A stretch of DNA of 64,000 bases from Miltoncostaea sp050250915 (GCA_050250915.1 JBFWNT010000003.1:62001-126000); one strand, 5' to 3'; shown: positions 17,082 to 26,408, counted from the stretch's first letter. Program-made: numbers and translations. The notes: generated by a model not told the origin, from the letters alone.

Positions 17082-17713
17082 CGCACCGCGTCCCGCTCGC
17101 GCATCCGGGCGACTTCGGCGGCGTCGCGCTCCTCGATGCGGGCCGCCTCCTCCAGGATCTCGCGCAGGTCGTCCGCCGGGATGACCACCGCGCCGGAGCG
17201 GTCGGCGTAGATCCAGTCCCCCGGCAGCACGGTCACGCCGCCCACCGCGACGGGCACGTCGGCGTCCCAGGGCATGATGGCCTCGCCGCCCTGGCGCACC
17301 GTCTCCCCGCGGCACCACGCCCCCAGGCCGAGGTCGACCACCTCGTCCCAGTCGCGCAGGCGGGCGTCGGCCACCAGGCCGGCCAGCCCCAGGTTCGCCA
17401 GGCGGCTGAGCTTCTTGCCGCCCGCGACCGGCTGGTCCGGGTGGCCCCAGCTGGACACCGCCAGCACGCATCCCTCCGGGTCGCGCCCGGCGACCGCGCG
17501 GTCGAGCATCGCCGAGAAGTCGTGCACCGGCGGGTCGAGCAGATCGGCCCGCAGGGGCATGAACCGCATCGTGACCGCCGGCCCCAGCATCCAGCGCTCC
17601 GGCGCCGGGCTCACCAGGTCGGCGACGTGGGCGCGGTGCGCGTGCCGGCGCATCATCGCGTCGCAGATCGCCGAGCAGCTCACCTGCTCCGCGATCGCGC
17701 GCAGTTCGTCCAC
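17078..17713 (-). CDS. RraA-family protein (possible HMG/CHA aldolase-like)
   Basis: 211 residues from GTG 17713. The family's ADARLRDWDEV (substrate/metal-binding Arg-Asp) and the C-terminal DWIYADRSGAVVIP are present, with GGKKLSRLANLGLAGLV before them. Members either inhibit RNase E or act as 4-hydroxy-4-methyl-2-oxoglutarate / oxaloacetate-type aldolases; the retained Arg and Asp favour an enzymatic divalent-metal lyase. It is one base from the ketoacyl synthase gene and overlaps the downstream membrane protein gene, so the three are probably one transcript, without a clear common pathway. Confidence 0.82.
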   Translation of the reverse strand: MDELRAIAEQVSCSAICDAMMRRHAHRAHVADLVSPAPERWMLGPAVTMRFMPLRADLLDPPVHDFSAMLDRAVAGRDPEGCVLAVSSWGHPDQPVAGGKKLSRLANLGLAGLVADARLRDWDEVVDLGLGAWCRGETVRQGGEAIMPWDADVPVAVGGVTVLPGDWIYADRSGAVVIPADDLREILEEAARIEERDAAEVARMRERDAVR

Positions 17714-17714
17714 G

Positions 17715-18944
17715 TCAGTCCTCGTGCCGTGTGAAGACCAGGCAGGCGTTGTGCCCGCCGAAGCCGAAAGAGTTCGACACCGCGGCGTGGACCCGCGCCG
17801 AGCGGGGCTCCAGCACGTGGTCGAACGGCGCCTCGGGATCCGGGTCGTCCAGGTTCAGGGTGGCGGGGAGCGTGTCGCGGGCGAACGCCATGAGCGTCGC
17901 GACCGCCTCCACCCCGCCGGCCCCGCCCAGGGCGTGGCCGTGCACCGACTTGGTGGACGACACCGCGGCCTCGCCCAGGCCGGCCCGCTGCAGGGCGCGG
18001 GCCTCGGCGATGTCGCCGGCCAGCGTCGACGTGGCGTGCGCGTTGACGTAGCCGATGTCCCCTGCCGTGAGCCCCGCGTCCTCCAGCGCGATGCGCATCG
18101 CGCGGGCCGGGCCCTCGCCGGTCGCGTCCGGGTCGGTGGGGTGGTCGGCGTCGCACGAGCTGCCGTAGCCCGCCAGCTCGGCGTAGATGCGGGCGCCGCG
18201 CGCCAGGGCGTGCTCGCGCTCCTCCAGCAGCACCACGCCGGCGCCCTCGCCCATCACGAACCCGTGGCGTCCGCGGTCGAACGGCCGCGACGCCACCTCG
18301 GGCGGCGTGTCCTCGGTGCTCAGGGCGCCCACCTTGATGTAGCCGGCGATCACCAGCGGCGAGATCGGCGCGTCGGCGCCGCCCGCCACCATCGCCTCGG
18401 CCCGCCCCTCGCGGATGAGCGAGACGGCGCTCCCGATCGCGTCCGACCCGGCGGCGCAGGCGGTGGCCGGCGCGGCGGACGGGCCGCGCAGCCCCAGGGC
18501 GCGCGCCGCCGCGGCGCAGGGGTGGTTGGCCAGCGACGAGGGGATGGCCAGCGGCGCCACCCGGTCGGCGCCGCGCTCCAGGAAGGTGCGGTGGGCCTCG
18601 AGCAGCGTCTCGGCGCCCCCGTGCACGCTGCCCAGGGAGATCCCGATCCGCTCGGGGTCCAGGCTCAGGGGGCCGGCGTCGTCGAGGGCCAGCGCGGCGG
18701 CCACGGCGGCGAGCCGGCCGCTGCGGTCCATGCGGCGCGCGTCCTTCACCCCGAAGCGCTCGCGGGCGTCCTCGCCCTCGGTCACCGGGAACGCGTTGAT
18801 CTCGCCGACGCCCTCCAGATCGACCCGGCGCGCGCCCGTGCGCGCGTCCGCGAGGGCATCCCAGAACGCCGCGACGCCGGCGCCGATGGGGCTCACGATA
18901 CCCGCTCCCGTGATCACGACCCGTCGCCGCACGGCGGGCATCAT
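17715..18944 (-). CDS. Beta-ketoacyl-ACP synthase II-like (FabF family)
   Basis: 409 residues. The thiolase-fold catalytic triad is present: Cys163 in ATACAAGSD, His303 in VNAHATSTLAGD and His335 in TKSVHGHALGGAGG, plus GGADAPISPLVIAGY and the gatekeeper-region SFGFGGHN. It condenses malonyl-ACP with an acyl-ACP. NAHATST rather than NAHGTST is a slight variation. No acyl carrier protein or fabG is nearby, so it may be an accessory synthase (polyketide, modified fatty acid) rather than the housekeeping enzyme. Two ATG codons are adjacent (18944 and 18941); either could start. Confidence 0.9.
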   Translation of the reverse strand: MMPAVRRRVVITGAGIVSPIGAGVAAFWDALADARTGARRVDLEGVGEINAFPVTEGEDARERFGVKDARRMDRSGRLAAVAAALALDDAGPLSLDPERIGISLGSVHGGAETLLEAHRTFLERGADRVAPLAIPSSLANHPCAAAARALGLRGPSAAPATACAAGSDAIGSAVSLIREGRAEAMVAGGADAPISPLVIAGYIKVGALSTEDTPPEVASRPFDRGRHGFVMGEGAGVVLLEEREHALARGARIYAELAGYGSSCDADHPTDPDATGEGPARAMRIALEDAGLTAGDIGYVNAHATSTLAGDIAEARALQRAGLGEAAVSSTKSVHGHALGGAGGVEAVATLMAFARDTLPATLNLDDPDPEAPFDHVLEPRSARVHAAVSNSFGFGGHNACLVFTRHED

Positions 18945-19001
18945 CGCAGACGGCCCAGGACCCCCGCCGCGTCGGCGTCGGATCCGCTATCGTGCAGAAC
19001 C

Positions 19002-19781
19002 ATGCAGGAACCCGCACGAACCGGCAGACTCGGTGCGGAGCGCCGGGCAGCCATGCTCGCCGTGCTCGCGCGGGACGGGAAGCTGGTGGCCTCCCGGCTC
19101 GTCGAGGAACTGGGCGTGTCGGAGGACACGGTGCGCCGCGACCTGCGCGACCTGGCCGCCCGCGGGCTCGTCCAGCGCGTGCACGGGGGCGCCCTGCCGC
19201 CCGCTCCGCAGCCCGGCGACTTCGCCACCCGCAGCGAGACCGCGACCACCGAGAAGGCCGCCATCGCCCGCGCCGTGGCCGGGCTGGTGGCCGAGGCGCG
19301 GGTGCTGCTCATCGACGGCTCCACCACCAACCTGGAGGTGGCACGCCTCCTCCCGGGCACCCGGGTCGGCACGGTGCTCACCAACTCGCCGCCCATCGCC
19401 GCGGCCCTGGCCGACCACCCCACCCCTGAGGTCGTGATGATCGGCGGGCGCATGGACAAGCGCGCGCAGGTGACGGTGGGCGCGTCGGCCGTCGACGCGA
19501 TCCGCAACGTCCGGGCCGACGCCTGCCTGCTCGGGGTCTGCGCGTTGCACCCCGAGGTGGGGCTGACCACCGACGACCTGGACGAGGCCGAGGTGAAGCG
19601 CGCGATGGTGCAGGCCGCGGGCGAGGTGATCGCGCCCGCCACCTCCGACAAGCTCCGCGCGGCCAGCGCCTACCTGGTGGCACCCGTCGGCGAGGTCACC
19701 CACCTGGTCGCCGAGCCGGACGCGCCCGACGACCTGCTGGACCCCTACCGGGCACTCGGCCTGAGCGTGCTGCGCGCATGA
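19002..19781 (+). CDS. DeoR-family transcriptional regulator
   Basis: 259 residues. An N-terminal winged helix (RLGAERRAAMLAVLARDGKL, then the recognition segment VSEDTVRRDLRDLAARG) carries the DeoR signature. The C-terminal DeoRC sugar-phosphate sensor domain has IDGSTTNLEVARLL, VMIGGRMD and DACLLGVCALHPEVGLT. ATG 19002 sits about 12 bases after TATCGT (18988-18993), so the transcript may be nearly leaderless. It overlaps the MFS gene (ATGA), and the MFS gene overlaps the HAD phosphatase gene. The effector is likely a phosphorylated sugar handled by that phosphatase. Confidence 0.92.
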   Translation: MQEPARTGRLGAERRAAMLAVLARDGKLVASRLVEELGVSEDTVRRDLRDLAARGLVQRVHGGALPPAPQPGDFATRSETATTEKAAIARAVAGLVAEARVLLIDGSTTNLEVARLLPGTRVGTVLTNSPPIAAALADHPTPEVVMIGGRMDKRAQVTVGASAVDAIRNVRADACLLGVCALHPEVGLTTDDLDEAEVKRAMVQAAGEVIAPATSDKLRAASAYLVAPVGEVTHLVAEPDAPDDLLDPYRALGLSVLRA

Positions 19782-20950
19782 GCCCGCGCGCCGCGACCAC
19801 CGGCCTCTTCGTGGTGAACGGGGCCGTCATCGGCGTCTGGGTCTCGCAGATCCCGTGGATCCAGGAGCGCTTCGGGCTCTCCTCGGTGCAGGTGGGGCTG
19901 ATGATCCTGTGCATGTCGCTGGCCGTGATCGTCGCGGTGCCCGTCGCGGGCCAGGCGGTGGCGCGCCGCGGGTCGGGCCCGGTGGCCGTGGCCGGGGGCG
20001 CCGCGTGCGTGGTGGCGGTCAACCTGCCGGTGCTGGCGCCGGAGCCGCTGCTCACGGCCGCCGCCCTGGTGGTGCTCGGCGGGGCGAGCGCGGCGATGGA
20101 CGTGGCGATGAACAGCCACGGCGTCCACATCGAGACGGCGGGCGGGCGCCCGATCATGTCGTCGCTCCACGCCGGCTGGGCGTTGGGCGGCGCCGCAGGC
20201 GCCGGCCTGGGCGCCCTGGGCGCCGCGCTGGGCCTGGACGGCCGGGTGACGGTCGCGATCACCGCGGTCCTGCTGGGCCTGCTGCTGGCCGTCTGCGCCC
20301 CGCGCCTGGGCCCCGGCTCCGTGGCCGAGGGTGAGGGCGCCGCGCCGTTCACCCTCCCCTCCCGCGGCGTGGCGCTGCTCGCCGCCCTGTGCCTGCTGGT
20401 GATGATGACCGAGGGCGCGATGGCCGACTGGAGCGGGATCCTGATGCGCGACGACCTGGGCGCCTCCGCCGCCGTCGCCGCCCTGGCCTACGCGGTGTTC
20501 ACGACCGGCATGACCGTGGGGCGCCTGGTGGGCGACGGCCTCAACCGCCGCATCGGACCGGTGTGGCTGCTGCGTGGCGGCGCGGCGCTCACCGCCGTCC
20601 CCCTGGCGGTGATGCTGGTCGCCGGCTCGGCGCAGGTCGCCCTGGCCTCGCTGTTCCTGGTGGGCCTCGGGGTGGCCAACGGCGTGCCGCTCATGTTCAG
20701 CGCGGCCGGGCGACAGCCCGGCACCGCCCCGGGCCCGGGGATCGCGGCCGTGTCGTCCACCGGGTCGATCGGCTTCCTGCTGGGCCCGCCGCTCATCGGC
20801 GTCCTGGCGGGCGCCATGACGCTCCCGTGGGCGCTGGGCGTGCTGGTGCCGGCGGCCGTCGCGGTCGCGCTGCTCGCCCGCCGCGCCGCCGGTCCGCGCC
20901 CGGGGACGCGGGGCGCTCCCCGCGGCGCGACGGTCCTGGGGGCGGGGTGA
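19778..20950 (+). CDS. MFS transporter (YbjJ-like)
   Basis: 390 residues with twelve predicted helices in two bundles. The N-terminus (TGLFVVNGAVIGVWVSQIPW) and short loops resemble the YbjJ-type sugar or metabolite carriers. Its place between a DeoR regulator and a HAD sugar-phosphatase, with 4-base overlaps on both sides, suggests uptake or export of a sugar or sugar derivative whose phosphate the HAD enzyme hydrolyses. The substrate itself cannot be read from the sequence. Confidence 0.85.
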   Translation: MSPRAATTGLFVVNGAVIGVWVSQIPWIQERFGLSSVQVGLMILCMSLAVIVAVPVAGQAVARRGSGPVAVAGGAACVVAVNLPVLAPEPLLTAAALVVLGGASAAMDVAMNSHGVHIETAGGRPIMSSLHAGWALGGAAGAGLGALGAALGLDGRVTVAITAVLLGLLLAVCAPRLGPGSVAEGEGAAPFTLPSRGVALLAALCLLVMMTEGAMADWSGILMRDDLGASAAVAALAYAVFTTGMTVGRLVGDGLNRRIGPVWLLRGGAALTAVPLAVMLVAGSAQVALASLFLVGLGVANGVPLMFSAAGRQPGTAPGPGIAAVSSTGSIGFLLGPPLIGVLAGAMTLPWALGVLVPAAVAVALLARRAAGPRPGTRGAPRGATVLGAG

Positions 20951-21591
20951 CCCCGCCCGCCGTGCTCAGCGACATGGACGGCACGCTCGTCGACTCCGTC
21001 GCCGCGGCCCACCGCGCGTGGGCGGCGTGGGGCCGGCGCCGCGGCATCGACGGCGTGGCCCACCAGCAGGCGCACCACGGCCGGCCGGCCCGCGAGGTGA
21101 TCGCGCTGATCGTCGACGACCCCGACCTGGTCGACGAGGACACCGCGTTCGTCCGCGAGGCCGAGATCGCCGACGTCGCGGGCGTGGTGGCGTTCCCCGG
21201 CGCCGCCGAGGTGCTGGCCCTGCCGCGCGCCGCGATCGTGACCTCCTGCGAGCTCCCCCTGGCTCTGGCCCGCCTGCGCGCCGCCCGGCTGCCGGTGCCC
21301 GAGGTGCTCGTGACCGCCGACCAGATCCGCCGCGGCAAGCCCGCGCCCGACGCCTACCTGCTGGCGGCGGAGCGCCTGGGCGTGGACCCCGCCGAGTGCG
21401 TGGTGCTGGAGGACGCGCCCGCCGGCGTCGAGGCCGGGCGCGCCGCCGGCATGTCGGTGTGGGCGGTGACCACGACCCACGACCCCGCCGAGCTGCGCGA
21501 CGCCCACCGGGTGGCCGGCGGGCTCAGCGAGCTGCTGCCGGCCCTGCGGGCGCCGCGCGGGCCGCGCGCGCCATCTCCCCGAGCGGCGTGA
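20947..21591 (+). CDS. HAD-superfamily sugar-phosphatase-like hydrolase
   Basis: 214 residues from GTG 20947 (GTGA overlap with the transporter stop). Motif I is SDMDGTLVDS (nucleophile Asp and acid/base Asp), motif II is VTSCELPLAL, the Lys is in RRGKPAPDAYLLAAERLG, and motif IV is VVLEDAPAGVEAGRAAGM. A short alpha-helical cap between motifs I and II indicates the beta-phosphoglucomutase / sugar phosphatase branch. The last 68 bases overlap the 3' end of the convergent BTAD regulator. Confidence 0.88.
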   Translation: MTPPAVLSDMDGTLVDSVAAAHRAWAAWGRRRGIDGVAHQQAHHGRPAREVIALIVDDPDLVDEDTAFVREAEIADVAGVVAFPGAAEVLALPRAAIVTSCELPLALARLRAARLPVPEVLVTADQIRRGKPAPDAYLLAAERLGVDPAECVVLEDAPAGVEAGRAAGMSVWAVTTTHDPAELRDAHRVAGGLSELLPALRAPRGPRAPSPRAA

Positions 21592-24500
21592 GGCCGCCCC
21601 GCGCGGCCGTCGCCTCGGCCGCGTCGAAGCGGGCGTCGGCGTCGCCGGGACGCCCCAGGCGGGCCGCCAGGCGCCCGAGCATCGTGTCGACCAGGCCGTA
21701 GCAGCAGGCGGCCCGGCCCGAGAGCACCAGCCGGCCGCCGAAGGGCGCCGACAGCCGCTCGACGTCGGCCATCACGGCCTCGTCGCCCAGGATCAGCGCG
21801 GCCTCCCCGGCCTCGTGCATCGCCGACATCCAGTTGACGTCGCGGGGCAGGTCGGCGAACCCGTCGCGGGCCACGATCGCCAGGTGCGCCTGGGCGGTGG
21901 ACGCTTCGCCGCGCGCCGCGAGCACCCACGACAGCATGCTGCGATACGCCAGGCCCACCGGCGACGTGGCCACGAAGTGCTCGATCGCGGACACGTCCTC
22001 CTCGGCGGTGCGGCCCGCGATGAAGCGGACGGTGATCGCGTTCATGAACGCGAAGAAGCTCGCGTTGGCGTCGCCCGCCGCCTCCCCCAGCTCGGCGCCG
22101 CGCGCCGCGAGCCGGGCCCCGGCGGCGGGGTCGCCGCGCAACACGGCGATGAGGCCCCGCCAGATGGGCCCGTACCAGCGGTACGCCGGCAGGCACAGGG
22201 CGTCGGCCAGCTCCTCGTGCGCCGCCAGCTCCTGCTCGGCACCGCGCACGTCGCCGGCCTCCAGCAGGTCGACCAGCAGCCAGTGGTGGCCCTGGAGCTC
22301 GCGCTCGCGGTCGCCCATGGCGCGGCCCAGGGCGATGAGCTCGCGGGAGGTCGCCGTGCGCTCGTCCAGGTGGTCGGGGTCCCAGATGCCGATCCGCCGG
22401 GCCACGAGGGCCTCGAGCAGGGCGTCCGGGTCGCCCGACGCGCGCGCCAGGTCGGCCGCCTCGGCGCTCAGCGTCAGCCGGTCGCCGCCCGGGGCGTAAT
22501 GGCGCTCGGTGGCGAGGCGGGCCACCAGCCGCGCCCGCAGCGCGGGCTCGCCGTCGCCGAGGGTCGCGATGGCCTCGCGCAGCAACGCCGAGCGCGCCGG
22601 GTCCTCGCCCGTGACCACGACGCCCAGGCCGCCCGCCCCGATCGCGGCGCGCGTCAGCAGCACGCCGTCGCCGCCGGCCCGGGCGAGCGCGGCCGCCCCG
22701 TCGAACGCCGTGCGGGCGGCGTCGCCGGCCCCCGCGCGGGCCTGGGCCTGGCCCAGGCGCACCAGCAGGTCGCCGCGGCGGTCGCCGTCCAGCCCCGGGA
22801 TGGTGAGCGTGCGCTCCAGATGCTCGGCGGCCTGCGCGTAGGCGGCGCGCGCCATGGCCTGCTCGGCCGCGGAGCACGCGGTGTCGGCCGCCACCTCCGG
22901 GTCGGCCTCGGCGCCCGCCGCGGCCAGGTGGTACGCCGCGAGGGGGCCGGCGTCGTCGCCGGTGCCCTCGATCGCCTCGGCCACCGCCACGTGCAGGCGG
23001 CCGCGGCGCGCGGCCGACAGCTCGGCCACGAGCGTCTCCCGCACCAGCGCGTGGGCGAAGTCGAAGGCGCCGTCGGCCGCCGCCTCCCGCGTGAGCCGCG
23101 CGGCCGTGGCGCGCTCCAGGGCGTCGAGGGCCAGCGCCGGCTCCACGGGGGCGGCGCCCGCGGCACGCGCGGCGCGCGCGCACGCCTCCAGGTCGTCGGC
23201 GGTCACGGCGCTGCCCATCACGGCGGCCAGGCGCAGCAGCCACCGCTCGTCCGCGTCCAGGCGATCGAGCCGCCGCGTCACGGCCTCACGGACGCCCACG
23301 GGCAGCCCCAGGGCGTCGCCGGCGGGCCACGTCCCGCGGCCGAGCACGCCCGACTCCTCCAGCTCGCGCAGCGTCTCCTCCACGCAGAACGGGTTGCCGC
23401 CGGTGCGGTCGTGCAGCGCCCGCACCAGCGCGGCCGGGGCGCCGGGTCCGGCCCAGCCCTCCACGATCGCCGCGGTGGCCGCCTCGTCGACCGGCGCGAG
23501 GGCGATGGCGGTCAGGGCGCCGTCGGCGCGCGCGGCGGCCAGCAGCTCGGCCGGCCCGGACGGGGGCCCGGCGTCGTCGCGCCGGGTCATCAGCAGCAGC
23601 AGCGGCCGTCCGGCCAGCGCGCCGACCGCGTGCGCCAGCAGCGTCGCCGACCCGGCGTCCATCCACTGGGCGTCGTCCACCAGCAGCAGCGCGGGCCCCT
23701 CCGCGCAGGCGGCGGACAGGGCTCCGGTCACGGCCTCGGCCAGGCGGAAGCGGGCGCCGTCGGGGTCGCCGCCCACGGGCCTCGGCAGGCGGGCCGCCAT
23801 GTCGGGCACCAGCCGGGCCAGCTCGCCCGCCAGTGGGCCGAGCGCCGACGCCGGCCGCGACGCCACCAGGGGGCGCAGCGCCTCCGCCAGCACGCCGTGC
23901 AGGGCCGCCGCGTCCTCGCGCGCCCGGCCCAGCAGCACGGTGGCGCCCGCGGCGTGGGCGTGCCGGGCCAGGTCCGACGCCAGGCGGGTCTTCCCCACCC
24001 CGGGCTCCCCCGCCAGCACGGCCACCCGGAGGCCGCCGTCCACCGCCTCGTCCCACGCGCGCCGCAGGGCCGCCTCCTCGCGCTCGCGCCCCGCCAGCGG
24101 CGTCCGCGGCCGCCGCCGCAGGGGCTCCGGCAGCGCCGGGCCCGCCGGCACATCCGGGGCGACGACGGGCGTCGGGTCGGCCTCCTCCAGCAGCGCCCGC
24201 GTCTCGCGGGTGGGCGCCACGCCCAGCCGGTCGCGGAGCAGGTCCCGCAGCCGCTCGTACGCCGCCCGCGCCGCCGCCCGGTCGCCCGCGACGGTCAGGC
24301 GGCGGATCAGCTCCCGGTGCGACGCCTCGGCCAGCGGGTCCAGCGTCACCAGGGCGCGGGTCGCCCGGACCGCCTCCGGCAGGTCGCCGGCGGCCTCCGC
24401 CGCCGCGGCCTCGGCGGCCAGCACCTCGGCGCGCGCCGCGCGGTGGCCCTCGCGGGCGTCGTGCACCCACTCGGCGTCGAGGCCCGGCAGCAGGTCGCCG

Positions 24501-24862
24501 TCCAGGAGCTCCGCCGCCTCGGCGTACCGCCCCGACGCTGCGAGGGCCGCGGCCGCCCGGAGGTCGACCTCGACCTCGTCGGCGGGGCCGAGCCCCACCC
24601 GGTCGCGGGTGGCCACCAGGTGGCGGGCGCCATCGTCGCCGAGGGCCCGGCGCGCCGCGGTCAGGGCGTTGCGCAGGCTGGCGCGCGCGCTGTCCTCGCG
24701 CACGTCGGGCCACAGCGCCCCGGCCACGCGGGAACGGGCGTGGAGGCCGGGGTGCAGCGCGAGCCACGCCAGCGCCAGCCGGCCCGGCCGGCCCGGCGGC
24801 ACCGTCCGCTCGGCCCCGTCCACTTCCAGCGCGAGCCCACCCACCGTGCGCACGCGGAGCAT
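21524..24862 (-). CDS. Large BTAD (AfsR/SARP-type) regulator with AAA ATPase and TPR region
   Basis: 1112 residues from ATG 24862. Residues 1-95 form the OmpR-type winged helix (MLRVRTVGGLALEVDGAER), followed by the bacterial transcriptional activation domain (about 100-245). An AAA_16 ATPase has Walker A AGEPGVGKTRLA (about 280) and Walker B LLLVDDAQWMD. A helical repeat region of about 600 residues follows. No LuxR helix-turn-helix is present at the C-terminus. Such regulators bind direct repeats and activate secondary-metabolite or stress genes after ATP-dependent assembly. It diverges from a methyltransferase gene 94 bases away, the likely target. A GTG 18 bases upstream is an alternative start. 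Confidence 0.9.
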   Translation of the reverse strand: MLRVRTVGGLALEVDGAERTVPPGRPGRLALAWLALHPGLHARSRVAGALWPDVREDSARASLRNALTAARRALGDDGARHLVATRDRVGLGPADEVEVDLRAAAALAASGRYAEAAELLDGDLLPGLDAEWVHDAREGHRAARAEVLAAEAAAAEAAGDLPEAVRATRALVTLDPLAEASHRELIRRLTVAGDRAAARAAYERLRDLLRDRLGVAPTRETRALLEEADPTPVVAPDVPAGPALPEPLRRRPRTPLAGREREEAALRRAWDEAVDGGLRVAVLAGEPGVGKTRLASDLARHAHAAGATVLLGRAREDAAALHGVLAEALRPLVASRPASALGPLAGELARLVPDMAARLPRPVGGDPDGARFRLAEAVTGALSAACAEGPALLLVDDAQWMDAGSATLLAHAVGALAGRPLLLLMTRRDDAGPPSGPAELLAAARADGALTAIALAPVDEAATAAIVEGWAGPGAPAALVRALHDRTGGNPFCVEETLRELEESGVLGRGTWPAGDALGLPVGVREAVTRRLDRLDADERWLLRLAAVMGSAVTADDLEACARAARAAGAAPVEPALALDALERATAARLTREAAADGAFDFAHALVRETLVAELSAARRGRLHVAVAEAIEGTGDDAGPLAAYHLAAAGAEADPEVAADTACSAAEQAMARAAYAQAAEHLERTLTIPGLDGDRRGDLLVRLGQAQARAGAGDAARTAFDGAAALARAGGDGVLLTRAAIGAGGLGVVVTGEDPARSALLREAIATLGDGEPALRARLVARLATERHYAPGGDRLTLSAEAADLARASGDPDALLEALVARRIGIWDPDHLDERTATSRELIALGRAMGDRERELQGHHWLLVDLLEAGDVRGAEQELAAHEELADALCLPAYRWYGPIWRGLIAVLRGDPAAGARLAARGAELGEAAGDANASFFAFMNAITVRFIAGRTAEEDVSAIEHFVATSPVGLAYRSMLSWVLAARGEASTAQAHLAIVARDGFADLPRDVNWMSAMHEAGEAALILGDEAVMADVERLSAPFGGRLVLSGRAACCYGLVDTMLGRLAARLGRPGDADARFDAAEATAARGGLTPLGEMARAARAAPAGPAAAR

Positions 24863-24876
24863 GGGCCGATACTCAT

Positions 24877-24890
24877 TCACGGGACCGTGA
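24877..24890. promoter_or_regulatory. Palindrome in the BTAD regulator / methyltransferase divergent region
   Basis: TCACGG-GA-CCGTGA, a perfect 6-bp inverted repeat, lies 14 bases before the regulator's start codon. It could be an autoregulatory operator; the binding protein is not known. Confidence 0.4.
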
Positions 24891-24956
24891 CGGTGCAATC
24901 GCGGGAGGGCGACGGGTCGGCGCGACGCTCGCGCCACCCGATCCACAGGAGGAGCG

Positions 24957-26078
24957 ATGACCAGCACCGAGATCGACGTGGCGCCCGCCACCACCACCGC
25001 GCCCGTCGCCGACCCCGAGGCCCTGATCGAGCGGATGTTCGCCGCCGGACTGGCGGCGATGGACCTGATCGCCGTGTACCTGGGCGACCGCCTGGGGCTG
25101 TACCGGCTGCTCGCCGAGGCGCCTCGCACGGCGGGCGAGCTGGCCGCCGCGGCGGGCATCGACGAGCGCTACGCGCGGGAGTGGCTGGAGCAGCAGGCCG
25201 TCACGGCGATCGTGGCCGTGGACGACCCTGAGGCCGACCCGGCCGAGCGCCGGTTCCACCTCCCGGCCCCCTACCACGCCAGCTTCCTCGAGCCCGACAG
25301 CCCGCTCCACCTGGCCCCGCCCATGGCCCGCGCCATGGTGGCCGTGACCCGGCAGGCGCCGGCGCTGTTGCGCGCCTTCCGCTCCGGCGACGGCGTGCCG
25401 TACGAGGCGTACGGGCCCGACATGCGCGAGGCGATCGAGGCGTTCAACCGCCCCGCCTTCGTGAACCTGCTCTGCGCGGCGTGGCTGCCCGCCATGCCCG
25501 ACATCGACGCCCGCCTGCGGACCCCCGGGGCCCGGGTGGCCGAGCTCGCCTGCGGCTCCGGCCGGGCCGCGATCGCCCTGGCGCTCGGGTACCCCGGCCT
25601 GCGGGTCGACGGGTTCGACCTGGACGAGGCGTCGGTCGACCGCGCCCGCGCCAACGCCGCCGAGGCCGGCGTGGGCGACCGGGTGACCTTCGCGGTGCGC
25701 GACGCGTCGTCGGACGCCGCCGGCGGCGGCTACGACCTGGTGTGCGTCTTCGAGGCGCTGCACGACATGGCCCGCCCCGTGGAGGCGCTCGCCGCCGCCC
25801 GCGTCCTCGCCGCCCCCGACGGCCACGTCCTGGTGGTCGACGAGCGCACCGGCGAGCGGTTCACCGCCCCCGGCGACGACCTGGAGCGCTTCTTCTACGG
25901 CTCCAGCGTCGCGTTCTGCCTGCCCACCGCCCGCACCGAGCGGCCCTCGGCCGCGACCGGCACGGTGATGCGCCCGTCCACCCTCGCGTCGTACGCTCGC
26001 GACGCGGGGTTCGCCCGCGTGGAGGAGGCGCCGATCGACTACCCGTTCTGGCGCTTCTACCGCCTCCACGCCTCCTGA
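24957..26078 (+). CDS. SAM-dependent methyltransferase with N-terminal helix-turn-helix-like dimerisation domain
   Basis: 373 residues after a near-perfect AGGAGGAGCG ribosome site. Residues 20-90 (LYRLLAEAPRTAGELAAAAG, then REWLEQQAV) form the winged dimerisation domain of O-methyltransferase-type enzymes. Motif I is VAELACGSGRAAIALA (about 195), followed by VDGFDLDEASVDRARANAAE and YDLVCVFEALHDMARP. The C-terminus ends DYPFWRFYRLHAS. It resembles methyltransferases found beside regulators in actinobacteria; the substrate is unknown. It diverges from the large BTAD regulator, and a small ORF follows after 12 bases. Confidence 0.88.
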   Translation: MTSTEIDVAPATTTAPVADPEALIERMFAAGLAAMDLIAVYLGDRLGLYRLLAEAPRTAGELAAAAGIDERYAREWLEQQAVTAIVAVDDPEADPAERRFHLPAPYHASFLEPDSPLHLAPPMARAMVAVTRQAPALLRAFRSGDGVPYEAYGPDMREAIEAFNRPAFVNLLCAAWLPAMPDIDARLRTPGARVAELACGSGRAAIALALGYPGLRVDGFDLDEASVDRARANAAEAGVGDRVTFAVRDASSDAAGGGYDLVCVFEALHDMARPVEALAAARVLAAPDGHVLVVDERTGERFTAPGDDLERFFYGSSVAFCLPTARTERPSAATGTVMRPSTLASYARDAGFARVEEAPIDYPFWRFYRLHAS

Positions 26079-26090
26079 GAGGAGACACCG

Positions 26091-26408
26091 GTGATCTGCA
26101 TCCTGACCGAGCGCCGGCTGAAGCCCGGCACATGGGACGACTTCCGCCGCGCCTGGGAACCGGAGGGGGGCCCGCCCGTCAGCGGCCGGGCCTACCACGT
26201 GCGGGACCTGGACGACCCGGACCACGTGATCTCGTTCGGCCTGTTCGACGTCGATCGGGCGACGTTCGCGGAGCTGGCGAAGGACACGGGGCTCGCGGAG
26301 CTCCAGGAGGCCCGCTTCGCGGCGATGGCGCCGTTCGTTGCCGAGACCGGCGCGGACGGGGTCTTCGAGGTGATCGAGGTCGTCGAGGAGCCGGGCTCCG
26401 GCCGCTGA
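26091..26408 (+). CDS. Small ferredoxin-fold-like protein, function unknown
   Basis: 105 residues from GTG 26091, with GAGAGGAG upstream. The pattern (ICILTERRLKPGTWDDFRRAW, YHVRDLDDPDHVISFGLFD, PFVAETGADGVFEVIEVV) suggests a dimeric alpha/beta barrel of the antibiotic-biosynthesis-monooxygenase (ABM/YdhR) type. No catalytic residue is evident, and many such proteins are not monooxygenases. It follows the methyltransferase by 12 bases and is probably co-transcribed with it; a strong hairpin follows. Confidence 0.72.
   Translation: MICILTERRLKPGTWDDFRRAWEPEGGPPVSGRAYHVRDLDDPDHVISFGLFDVDRATFAELAKDTGLAELQEARFAAMAPFVAETGADGVFEVIEVVEEPGSGR

Noticed and set aside
21815..25231. A 1138-codon open frame on the + strand opposite the BTAD regulator
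   Set aside because: No domain, Arg/Gly/Gln/His-rich composition, while the minus strand encodes a complete winged helix, BTAD and ATPase.
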